Below are positions 25,525-35,200 of a stretch of DNA of 64,000 bases, one piece after another. Under the pieces are notes generated by a model. That model ran no database searches and had not been told where the DNA came from. It worked only from the letters and a program-made list of their open reading frames with translations. Source of the DNA: Saprospiraceae bacterium (GTDB taxonomy: Bacteria; Bacteroidota; Bacteroidia; Chitinophagales; Saprospiraceae). The stretch spans positions 124,001 to 188,000 of the forward strand of contig JAKVCV010000002.1 of the NCBI GenBank assembly GCA_022448945.1. The letters are read 5' to 3'. Position 1 is the stretch's first letter. Every line of letters begins with the position of its first letter. The position numbers and the translations under genes were made by a program.

Positions 25525-28320
25525 ATGAAACTTCGCAGTGTCTTTCATATTTTATGTGGATGTGTTATTACTGTGTTGAGCAGTAATATAAAAGCACAAA
25601 ATCATCAAATTGGTTCGGGTACAGCTACTACTAGTTCAAATGAGGCATCACCTGTAAATATTTGGTATCGTCGTACGACTTGTCAGATTGTATATACGGC
25701 TTCAGAATTAAATAGTGCCGGAATACAAGGAGCATCTGTTATAAATGCATCTGGATGGTATATGTCTAATATACCTATATATGCTCTGCCGTATTATACA
25801 ATTAAAATTAAGCATACTACAGCAATAGATGTATCTTCGCCATTATCTTCAAACAATTGGACTACGGTAGTAAATCCTTTTGCTTATACTCCGTCTACTC
25901 TAGGCTATGATATGATTAACTATGATACTCCTTTTCAATGGAATGGAGTAGATAATATAGCAATGGAAATTTGCTGGTCTCAGGTTTCGCCTACATATCA
26001 TGCTAGTGGTCAGTGCAGATACTATCCGCAGTTAAATGGATTTCGATATTCTCGTACTGATGCTCCTGGAACATCATGTGGTTCTGTGCCATCAATAGTT
26101 TCTGGATTTAAACCTCAGATTCAGTTTCAATCTAATTCATTAAATAATCCATGTCTGTTGTTTTCTCAAAGTTCACCAGTAACAACAAATACACAAGTTT
26201 GTGCAGGAGATATTGCGACCCTTTCAGCAACAACAAATCATAATGGAGTTTTAAAATGGTATGATGCTCCTGTTGGGGGAAATTTAATATTTACAGGATC
26301 AACTTTTATTCACAGCCCCAATCAACCAACTAGTTATTGGGTTGAAGAGACTTTAGGAACATGTATTAGTAACAGATCAAAGGTAGATGTAGCCATTAAA
26401 ACTATACTTCCGCCACCAATTACAATTGATGATGCAACTTGTACAAATAGCATTATGACTCTTTCTGCTTCTTCTTCTTCAGGTGCTTCTTCTTCAGTTT
26501 TCAATTGGTATGATGCTGCAATAAATGGAAATCTTATACACACAGGTTCATCATATAGTGTGCTTCCTTTTTCAGATAGTACATTTTGGGTAGAAGAGAT
26601 TGAAAGCATTTCTACGGCTAATATGCTTGATCACGGTAATGATGTGAGCTTTTATTCTGGAAGATCAAGAGGATATTTTTTTATTGCACCAACTTCTTTT
26701 ACAATTACTGGACTCAGGGTTCCTACCGATCAGTCCATAGGCAATCAATCAGTTGAAGTTGTTCGTTTTAGCTCAACACCTCCAAATTATCCTGTGAATA
26801 CTAATAATTTTGTTTCTTTATTTCGCGCTACTGATATAGTTGGCGCATCAGTAATTCCATGTAATATTACTGTCAACAATGGTGACAAAATTGCAATAAT
26901 TGGGTCTCGGGGAAACAGTTGTATTAATTCTTATGGATTGGCAAATTATTCTACAACAATTGCTGGAAGTCCTGTAGTTTTAAAACGGTGTGGGATGCAG
27001 GGGAATATTGCTACTACTAGTGCCAGTAATATTTGGAAAGAGGATAATAATCCAATTGGTCGAATTGAAATGTATTATGATGCTTCTTTTGGATGTACAA
27101 GTTCGAGAGTTCCTGTTAATGCTTTTGTTTCACAACCCGATTACGCCCCTGCTGGAAGTACTATTTCAGCTAATTTGTCTTGTGTTGTTAATGAAAATGG
27201 CGTTGATTGGGAATATTATTATAATAATGCAAACCCTGATAATTTATTATTTGCTATTGCTCATGATCCTTACAATTTGGGTAATAACAATTTTGTAGCA
27301 TCTGTGGATATTTCAACTACTGCAAATCCAAACAATCCTGCAGATTTCAATAACGGAATCTATAAGAGTGAGGACTATATAAATCAGAATGCTTATTTTG
27401 CATTAGGTCGTTATTGGAATATATCATATACCGGTACTTTAGTTGATCCAGTAAATATTCGGTTTTATTATAATCCCGATGAACAATTAGCTATTGAAAC
27501 AGCAGCCAGTTCTTGGGCTGCGGCAAGTTATAATGGGGCTAATAATTTAATTGTTAGCAACCTGAAATGGATTAAAACGACTAATGCACCATATGTGCCA
27601 GCCAATACCTTTAATCAGGGAAATTTGATTGGAGGTAGTGTCTTGAATCCTTATACTATTCATAATAATATGACAACTAATTTGGGTGTCAACTATGTTG
27701 AGATTAATAATTTAAATGATCTTTCTGGAGGTACTGCAGCAATTCAAGTATATTCAGGTCAACTAATGTCAGCCGAATTATATTCTTTTGATGTTCAAAA
27801 ACTTGATGATCAGAAAGTTCAATTAAATTGGATAACAGAATCGGAAAATCAACTTAGTCATTTTGAAATCCAAAGGAGTCATGATGGTATTAGTTTTCAC
27901 AGTATTGGGAATAGAATTGCAGAAGGTAGTACAAGTTTTAAAAGGAGTTATTCCATGTTGGACAAGATGCCTCTAAATGGCCCTAATTATTATCGGTTAA
28001 AAATGATAAAAGAAGATGGTGAATTAGAGTTTTCCATTATTAGAGTAGTTGTTTTTAGAAAAGAAAATGTGGATTTAATGGTCTTTCCTAATCCATTTGA
28101 TAAGGAAATAACTATTCGGTTTGAATCAACTAAAAACGATAATTTGCATCTAAATATGTTTAATTCTATAGGACAACAAGTATACGAGAGTGTCTACAGG
28201 ATAAATAAAGGGAATAACAATTTGGATCTGAATATACAAGGAGATTTGTCCAAGGGGGCATATATTATGAGGATTCAGGCTGATAATTACACAACGTTTA
28301 AGAAAATAATAAAGCGATAA
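25525..28320 (+). CDS. T9SS type A sorting-domain cargo protein with Ig-like repeats
   Basis: A 931-residue secreted or surface protein. The signal peptide covers about residues 1-24 (ending near IKAQN). A beta-rich region of about 180 residues comes next. Two tandem Ig-like domains follow at about 205-285 and 290-355, each with the CxxxxxTLSA...W(Y)D...N(L)I.TGS...SYWVEE pattern. The unrecognised middle is followed by another beta domain near 760-845. The last 80 residues are a type A T9SS sorting domain: VFPNPFDKEITIRF, MFNSIGQQV, then GAYIMRI and a basic KKIIKR end. It would leave by the T9SS and be attached or released at the cell surface. Ligand unknown; adhesion is plausible. Confidence 0.85.
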   Translation: MKLRSVFHILCGCVITVLSSNIKAQNHQIGSGTATTSSNEASPVNIWYRRTTCQIVYTASELNSAGIQGASVINASGWYMSNIPIYALPYYTIKIKHTTAIDVSSPLSSNNWTTVVNPFAYTPSTLGYDMINYDTPFQWNGVDNIAMEICWSQVSPTYHASGQCRYYPQLNGFRYSRTDAPGTSCGSVPSIVSGFKPQIQFQSNSLNNPCLLFSQSSPVTTNTQVCAGDIATLSATTNHNGVLKWYDAPVGGNLIFTGSTFIHSPNQPTSYWVEETLGTCISNRSKVDVAIKTILPPPITIDDATCTNSIMTLSASSSSGASSSVFNWYDAAINGNLIHTGSSYSVLPFSDSTFWVEEIESISTANMLDHGNDVSFYSGRSRGYFFIAPTSFTITGLRVPTDQSIGNQSVEVVRFSSTPPNYPVNTNNFVSLFRATDIVGASVIPCNITVNNGDKIAIIGSRGNSCINSYGLANYSTTIAGSPVVLKRCGMQGNIATTSASNIWKEDNNPIGRIEMYYDASFGCTSSRVPVNAFVSQPDYAPAGSTISANLSCVVNENGVDWEYYYNNANPDNLLFAIAHDPYNLGNNNFVASVDISTTANPNNPADFNNGIYKSEDYINQNAYFALGRYWNISYTGTLVDPVNIRFYYNPDEQLAIETAASSWAAASYNGANNLIVSNLKWIKTTNAPYVPANTFNQGNLIGGSVLNPYTIHNNMTTNLGVNYVEINNLNDLSGGTAAIQVYSGQLMSAELYSFDVQKLDDQKVQLNWITESENQLSHFEIQRSHDGISFHSIGNRIAEGSTSFKRSYSMLDKMPLNGPNYYRLKMIKEDGELEFSIIRVVVFRKENVDLMVFPNPFDKEITIRFESTKNDNLHLNMFNSIGQQVYESVYRINKGNNNLDLNIQGDLSKGAYIMRIQADNYTTFKKIIKR

Positions 28321-28484
28321 TTCTTGTATAATACAAAGTAAACGCACTATGCAAAAAAATCTGAAGAATTGATTATTTTACCCATTTATAGTTTTAACAA
28401 TCAGAATAACACATCTGATTGATAATTGTTATTTTTCTATTGTAGATTTAAAATAAAGTTTTTAGGTATTTCGTATCTTGCAAT

Positions 28485-29903
28485 ATGAAAAAAATAAAAA
28501 ATAACATAAATGCTTTTGATATTGGGATATTAGGAAAAATGGATGCTACAGAAATTGCTACCCAAATTCAAAAAAAAAATATTAGCGTTAAAGAGGTTAT
28601 AGAATGTGTAATTGAAAGAGCTCAAAAAGTAAATCCATCGATTAATGCAATTGTTAATGAACGTTATGATTTAGCATTGGAGGAATCAAGTTTAAAAACT
28701 AATGGTTGTTTTGCCGGTGTTCCTACATATATCAAAGATTTGAATGATGTTAAGGGACTTCCAACCCTTCATGGTTCGAATAGTATAGCACATAAACCAG
28801 TTTCTAAAAATGAAAAAATTACGCAACAAATTTTATCAACTGGCTGTGTAATTCTTGGTAAATCTACAACTTCTGAATTCGGTTTGTTACCAGCAACAGA
28901 AACATTAAGGCATGGAGCTACTAAGAACCCATTAAATCTTAAACATTCAACTGGTGGATCTTCAGGAGGGGCAGCTGCTTTAGTAGCTTCTGGTATAGTT
29001 CCTTTTGCTCATGGTTCTGATGGTGGTGGCTCTATTCGGATTCCTTCTTCCTGTTGCGGACTTGTTGGATTAAAACCGAGTAAAGGACGGGATATAGAGT
29101 CTCCTGCAAGTATGCTACCAATAGACATTGTCTGTCAGGGCGTTTTAACTAGAACAGTCCGCGATACTGCTAATTATTTTGCGCAAGTCGAAAAATATTA
29201 TTCGCCAAGTCATATCCCCTCGATTGGACAAGTTAGCAATCCCATCAAGGATAGACTTAAGATTGCAATGTTTTCAGTAAATCCTTCAGGTATTGAGAGT
29301 CATCCTGATGTTGTAAACGCTGTTGTTTCTGCTGGGGAATATTGCCAAAGTCTTGGACACTTTGTTGAATTAGTTCCATGCCCATTTACACAAGAAATAA
29401 AAATAGACTTTTTGGCATATTGGTCTTTTATTACTTATTTGGTAAGGAAATTTGGTAAATTAACTTTTGGATTGGGGTTTAAAAAACATGAGCTTGAAAC
29501 GTTTACTACACAGATGGCAAAAGTATACCCTAAAATGATTTTTAATACACCTGGAATAATAAAACGGTTAAAACAATTTTCAATTTATTATGCAAGTTTC
29601 TTCGATAAATATGATGTAGTTCTTAATCCTGTATTGTCCCATTCACCCCCCGAAATTGGTTATTTTTCCGCAGAAAATAACTTTTTTTCTACCATAGAAA
29701 AACTGAGTAGATATGTAAATTTTACCCCTTTTCAAAATATTACAGGAGCACCATCTATATCTTTACCAATGGGTAAATGTTCAAAAGGGTTGCCTATTGG
29801 CATTCAGTTTTCTACTGCATTAGGTGAAGATAGGAAATTACTTGAATTAGCTTTTGAAATAGAGCAAAGTGGTGGTTTTGTCAATTGGTTTGGAGATAAA
29901 TGA
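28485..29903 (+). CDS. Amidase signature family enzyme
   Basis: A 472-residue amide hydrolase of the amidase-signature superfamily. The Ser-cisSer-Lys triad is intact: Lys84 in TYIKDLND, the cis-Ser in STGGSSGG (Ser159/160), and the nucleophile Ser183 in GSDGGGSIRIP. FGLVGLKPS-like sequence (CGLVGLKPS) follows. The closing PIGIQF and RKLLELAFEIE are also typical. It is not likely to be GatA, because no gatB or gatC is adjacent and the middle is unlike GatA; the substrate is unknown. No signal peptide, so cytosolic. A -7-like TATCTTG lies only 4 nt before this ATG, so the later ATG at 28539 (MDATEIA) could be the real start. Confidence 0.88.
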   Translation: MKKIKNNINAFDIGILGKMDATEIATQIQKKNISVKEVIECVIERAQKVNPSINAIVNERYDLALEESSLKTNGCFAGVPTYIKDLNDVKGLPTLHGSNSIAHKPVSKNEKITQQILSTGCVILGKSTTSEFGLLPATETLRHGATKNPLNLKHSTGGSSGGAAALVASGIVPFAHGSDGGGSIRIPSSCCGLVGLKPSKGRDIESPASMLPIDIVCQGVLTRTVRDTANYFAQVEKYYSPSHIPSIGQVSNPIKDRLKIAMFSVNPSGIESHPDVVNAVVSAGEYCQSLGHFVELVPCPFTQEIKIDFLAYWSFITYLVRKFGKLTFGLGFKKHELETFTTQMAKVYPKMIFNTPGIIKRLKQFSIYYASFFDKYDVVLNPVLSHSPPEIGYFSAENNFFSTIEKLSRYVNFTPFQNITGAPSISLPMGKCSKGLPIGIQFSTALGEDRKLLELAFEIEQSGGFVNWFGDK

Positions 29904-29909
29904 TGGTTT

Positions 29910-29948
29910 AAAATCTATTTTAATTATTTCTTAAAATAACTAGATTTT
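29910..29948. terminator. Bidirectional terminator, amidase / DUF2459 gene
   Basis: Eight-bp arms AAAATCTA (29910-29917) and TAGATTTT (29941-29948), with a nested TTTTAA/TTAAAA pair inside. It occupies the gap between two convergent genes. The stem is AT-rich, so efficiency is uncertain. Confidence 0.5.
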
Positions 29949-29973
29949 CTAAAGTTGTTTTAGGAGAACTTTT

Positions 29974-30633
29974 TTATAAGTGCTTCAGTATTCCTTTGTC
30001 AAAAGGTGACCATAAAGCAGTTTTTATTTTGGCTTTTTTTAAAGCCTGATTAACCCAAACATTACAAGTGTAAAAGCATGTGTAATTTCCGTTAGCTTGA
30101 TAAAAAAAGTCGTTTTCAGTATATCCTGCATTTTTCAGAATTTGGATTTTATTTTGGCTATCTTGAGCAAAGGAAGTTATAATGAAGTTATTTAAACTAT
30201 TTAGTTGATTTTTACAGAGCTTAATGGTTTTCCATTCCGGACTTATATTTTCATAATAAGTAACATGCATTACTGTCGCACTGGGCAAAAATGCAGCTAT
30301 TAATGCAGTGCTGACTTTTAATTCAGCCCAACTAGGTGTATCAAGATAAAAACCTTTGTCACCCCAGCCAATTGCTATATAATCCATCCCTTCTACTATT
30401 TCAAATTGGGTTAATAAAGTAGGAGCCAAATGGTCTTTAAACAAAATTAAATCCATGTGAACACCATTACTTGAGGCATAAATAGTAAAAGGATTTACAC
30501 ATTCTACTTTAGGCGGGTTTGTAGTAAATGTAGATAACAACCTTGCTAATAACAAGTAAAAGAGAACAAAAAGGAAGAAAAGTGCTATAGAAACTATACA
30601 AAACAGCGTTAATTTCCAAAGGATGATTTCCAT
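29974..30633 (-). CDS. DUF2459 / TIGR02117-type membrane protein
   Basis: A 219-residue protein with one N-terminal transmembrane helix (about 5-32). A globular part follows with the pattern NPFTIYASSNGVHMDLILF, a GWGDKGFYLDTPSW segment near 90-103 and NYTCFYTCNVWVNQALK near 183-199. This matches the DUF2459 (TIGR02117) family. The family has His, Asp and Cys residues arranged like a papain-type (NlpC-like) hydrolase, but I know of no demonstrated activity. The domain is likely periplasmic. It is alone on its strand and convergent with the amidase gene. Confidence 0.8.
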   Translation of the reverse strand: MEIILWKLTLFCIVSIALFFLFVLFYLLLARLLSTFTTNPPKVECVNPFTIYASSNGVHMDLILFKDHLAPTLLTQFEIVEGMDYIAIGWGDKGFYLDTPSWAELKVSTALIAAFLPSATVMHVTYYENISPEWKTIKLCKNQLNSLNNFIITSFAQDSQNKIQILKNAGYTENDFFYQANGNYTCFYTCNVWVNQALKKAKIKTALWSPFDKGILKHL

Positions 30634-31050
30634 TCGATAATTTCTTTGTAAAGTAATATAATAACCAAGTTCAGATGACGTATCTTAATATACAATTGTA
30701 ATCTTATTTAATACAAAAGATTAAACATTTCAATTTCAAACACACCAAATATAATCGTTTTATTCGTATTTTAAGCAGCGAATTTTATTGCATTTACGTT
30801 TTCTTATATACAAAACAGCTATTTTTTTACCAACAGAGTTCGGAATTAAATTAGTGTAATTTTTGATTTATTCATATTCTTTGGATTAATACAAAACTTA
30901 ACCTACATACAATAGAGCTGATTTATGATATAAAATTTTACACAGTTATTATTGATTTATAATATCTAATAGTAGGATGAACGGACAAAACTTTGTAGTT
31001 TTGTTTGTATATTAACCTAGTAATTTACTCATATATCAAAACAGTTATTA
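30634..31050. other. Divergent spacer, DUF2459 gene / PorV-like gene
   Basis: A 417-nt AT-rich region without coding potential. A 7-bp inverted repeat ACAAAAC/GTTTTGT (30985-30991 and 30998-31004) lies 47 nt before the PorV-like start codon, followed by TATATTAA (31008-31015). It may be an operator and -7 region. Nothing else stands out. Confidence 0.3.
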
Positions 31051-32196
31051 ATGTTAAGGTATTCATTATTTACAACTATAATGTTTGTAGCTACCTATTG
31101 TCTTCAAGCCCAAAAATACAGTAATGAATTTTTATCGATAGGAGTTGGTGCTCGTGCTCAATCAATGGCAGGCGCTCAATTAGCAAGTGTTAGTGATGCT
31201 ACATCTGGATTTTGGAATCCTGCTGGTCTTGTAGGTGTAGATACAGATCTACAATTAGCAGCAATGCATAATGAATGGTTTGCAAGTATTGGACGTTATG
31301 ATTATATAGGACTTGCTGCACCTATAGCAAATAAATCTCGATATCTTGGGTTTACCTTTATACGTTTTGGTGTGGATAATATTCCGAATACATTGTCTTT
31401 GTATGAAAAAGATGGAACGGTTAACTATAACAATATCACGACTTTTAATGCAGCAGATTATGCTTTTATGTTACATTATGCACAAAGTTTTGATTCTTTG
31501 GGGTTGTCATTTGGAGTTACTCCTAAAGTAGTCCATAGGAAAGTAGGGCCATTTGCTACATCTTGGGGTTTTGGGATTGATATTGGAGCACAATATACTA
31601 GAGGTGATTGGCAATTTGGTTTGATGCTTAAAGATATTTCTACGACTTTTAATGCTTGGACTTTTAACTTTACTGAGGAGGAAAAAGAAACATTGGAATT
31701 GACAAACAATGAAGTTCCGATTAAATCAATGGAAATTACCAACCCCACTATTGGTTTGGGCGTTGCTTATAGTAAAGACTTTAAAATCGGCACACCTAAA
31801 GAAGGTAAAAAACAAAAGTATTTTGGATTACTTGCGGAACTAAATATCAATATGACTACAGATGGCAGGAGAAATACGTTGATTTCTGCTGATCCCATAA
31901 GTTTTGATCCTGTGTTGGGCATTGAGTTGCATTATGAAAACATGGTTTTTTTACGTGGAGGCATTAATAATATACAACAGTTCAAAAACATTAATGACAA
32001 TTTGAAATGGGCAGTACAGCCTAATTTTGGAGTGGGTTTTCGTATTTATAAGTTTTATGTAGATTATGCAATTGGATTGAATGCAGGAGGTGCAATTATT
32101 GATAATATCCAAGGTGCTATTCTTTCACATATTGTCTCTGTAAAAATTGATATTAATTACCAATTCCTCAAAAATGCAATGAAAGACGAGGACTGA
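31051..32196 (+). CDS. PorV/PorQ-family outer-membrane beta-barrel
   Basis: A 381-residue predicted outer-membrane barrel with a signal peptide (about 1-20, ending CLQAQ). The opening IGVGARAQSMAGAQLASVSDATSGFWNPAGL is the PorV/PorQ (UPF0164) signature. Aromatic-girdled beta-strand segments run throughout. Canonical PorV has a different start as I recall it (PFLLI.PDSR..GMGD), so this is better called a PorV/PorQ paralogue. It precedes a C25 sortase gene by 83 nt in the same direction, suggesting that the two act together. In characterised T9SS, PorV shuttles cargo to the sortase PorU. An equivalent partnership here is inferred. Confidence 0.82.
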   Translation: MLRYSLFTTIMFVATYCLQAQKYSNEFLSIGVGARAQSMAGAQLASVSDATSGFWNPAGLVGVDTDLQLAAMHNEWFASIGRYDYIGLAAPIANKSRYLGFTFIRFGVDNIPNTLSLYEKDGTVNYNNITTFNAADYAFMLHYAQSFDSLGLSFGVTPKVVHRKVGPFATSWGFGIDIGAQYTRGDWQFGLMLKDISTTFNAWTFNFTEEEKETLELTNNEVPIKSMEITNPTIGLGVAYSKDFKIGTPKEGKKQKYFGLLAELNINMTTDGRRNTLISADPISFDPVLGIELHYENMVFLRGGINNIQQFKNINDNLKWAVQPNFGVGFRIYKFYVDYAIGLNAGGAIIDNIQGAILSHIVSVKIDINYQFLKNAMKDED

Positions 32197-32279
32197 ATTT
32201 GATTAACCTGTATTTTCTATGCAGTTTAATGATTCTATATAGCTACGTACTTAGCTTTTTTTGAATAATAAATAATATT

Positions 32280-35200
32280 ATGAAAAGAGCAATTATTTAT
32301 TTGATTGTATTATTTTTTATAAATGGATTTTTCTCTACTCTTTTCGGACAAGGTCATGATGGTAAGTTCGGAAACGAATGGATAGATTATACTCCAGGTA
32401 AGCAATATTATAAAATAAAAATCTTTCAGGATGGAATGTATCGTGTTAGCTCTGCTGTTTTGCAGCAAGCAGGTGCAAATATTAGTGCTATAAATTTAAA
32501 TGGTATACAGCTCTTCCATGAAGGTAACGAAGTGCCAATACACGTAGAAAGCTCTTCTGGAGTATTGGACTATGTGCAATTTTATGGAAAAAAGAATACA
32601 GGAGCATATGATGTTAATATGTATAATGATCCTGAACATCACTTCAATGAGCATTATAGTCTGTTTAATGATACCGCAGCTTATTTTTTAACATGGGGTT
32701 CAGCACCTTCAAATAAATATTTTACAACCATAGGTGCTAATCTATCTAGTCTGCCACCTAGTGAACAATATTTTATGCAACGGAAGTCAGTTGTTTTTTA
32801 CGATACATGGAACAAGGGACTGACACATCACATTCAAACAGAAAATCTTTCCAAATCAATATTTGAATATGGAGAAGGCTTTGGCACTTCGTATCTTAAA
32901 ACAAAGACAGCTTCTTTTGATACAGACCATCCATTTACTAGTGGCCCTGATGCGTTAGCAGAAGTTAAAGTTTTTACCCCTGGTGTTAATGGACACTCCT
33001 TAACTATTAAAATAGGATCTACAACATATGCATCTCATAATTTTACTCAAAAAATTGTTGGAAAATTTTCTGCAAATATACCTGCAAGTGATATTTTAAC
33101 TGGAACTACTGATATTACTGCTAGGGGTAATTATAATGCTGTCGATAACTATTATTTTGCCTATTTTAATTTAATTTATCCACGAACTTTCGATTTTGAC
33201 GGTAGTAGTATTTATCCTTTGACAATTGAAGCAAGTCCTAATAGGAAATATTTGATACTTAATGATTTTGATCTAACTAATTCTAGTCAGAATAAATACT
33301 ATTTGTATGATTTGACTAATTCTGTTCGTATTCAATGTTTGTTCGATGGTGCAAATTCAAGAGTATTAACTGATCTGGACTCATCATCATTTGAAAGAGA
33401 GTTAGTTCTAATAAATGAAGGCAATCCAAATAGTTTTTATGATGTAGTCGGTGTTACGCCTGTTTCATTTCGAAATTTTGATGCATGGCCACTTACAAAT
33501 TATATTATAGTTACTCACGCATCATTATATAATAATTCTACTGGCGGGGATCCTATTACTGATTATATTGCTTATCGACAATCAAATGCAGGGGGCAATC
33601 ATATAGTCACTGATGTGGATGTGCAGGAATTATATGATCAATTCTCATACGGTATTACATACCATCCTCTTGCAATTCGACACTTTGGGCACTATATAAA
33701 AACTAAATGGCAGAATCCGGAATATATTTTTCTTATTGGAAAAGGTAGAAATTATTCAAATGTACGGGGTGTACCTTCTAGTTTATTAGTTCCTACTTTT
33801 GGTTATCCACCATCCGATCATGTGTTGATGGGATCTATAAACACGGATGAACCAACTATAGCTGTAGGTCGCCTTTCAGCATTAAATGGTGATCAGGTAA
33901 GTCTTTATCTGAATAAGATAAAAGATATGGAATCAGAACAGGCAGCGGCTCAAACTTTACTCGATAAAGGTTGGACTAAGAATGTTTTGCATTTGGGAGG
34001 AGGGAAAAACAGTAATGAACAAATTATTATTCGCAATCATTTAGATGCGATGAAAACAACAATTGAAGCGCCTAGTTTTGGTGGGAATGTACAGTCGTTT
34101 TTTAAGTCATCAACTAACCCTATTCAAGTAGTTCAATCTGAGTATTTGGATTCATTAATTAATTCGGGGGTATCTATGCTTACTTTTTTTGGCCATTCTT
34201 CAGCTAATAGTTTTGACTTTAATCTAGATCATCCTGAAAACTATACTAATTATAAAAAATATCCTCTAATTATGGCATTGGGATGCTATGGAGGCACCTT
34301 GTTTGAAGCTACACCATTTATAAGTGAAGATTTTATTTTTGAACCTAATGCTGGTGCTGGTGTTTTTATTGCATCAGGTGGTGCTACAGCTCTTTCCTCA
34401 CTTAATATATTTGCGCAATATTTTTATCAAAGTATTAGTACACAACACTATAACGAAGGGGCAGCAAAATCTATAAAACGTTCTATAAATATTATAGAAA
34501 ACAATTTTTTTTCTAATATAAATCAAATGGCTTGTAACTATATGACTTATCATGGTGATCCGGCATTTAGATTATCCAATAATTCAGGCCCTGATTATTA
34601 TATTGATGAAACCTTGGTGAGCCATTCACCAGAAGTTGTTACTGTACAATTAGGTACATTTAACTTAGAACTAGATGTATATAATATTGGAAAAGCTATA
34701 GACACAGTTTTTAATATAACAGTTGAAAGAATATATCCCGATGGAACTACGGCATTTGTCACTTCACAGCAGGTTGATCCAGCTCCTCTCTTCTTATCTA
34801 ATATAACTATTCCTGTTCCAACTGGGAATGCAACAGCACTTGGAATTAATAAATTTAATATATACATAGACTCTGATAATGATGTTGATGAAAGCCCATT
34901 GCCTTCGGCTGAAAACAATAATTCTGTTATTGAATATGTAATTCCAATATTGTCCGATGATGTTGTTCCTGTTCATCCATATGAATTTGCAATTGTTCCA
35001 CACACACCAGTTGTCCTTCAAGCCTCTACGGGTAATACATTTGCAGTTGTTCAAACATATGTTATGCAAATTGACACTACTGAGAACTTTGATAGCCCAT
35101 TAATGAAAGATACTATGATTTCACAAATTGGTGGGCTTTTAGAATGGACTCCATCGATTAATTATATGGATAGCGTTGTATATTATTGGCGTGTTAGTCC

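Noticed and set aside
28485-29903. Amidase as GatA of the Glu-tRNA amidotransferase
   Set aside because: No gatB or gatC adjacent and the sequence after the triad is unlike GatA; kept as a general amidase.
34598-34918. 106-residue minus-strand ORF inside the PorU2-like gene
   Set aside because: Antisense to a well-supported coding region, with no independent support.
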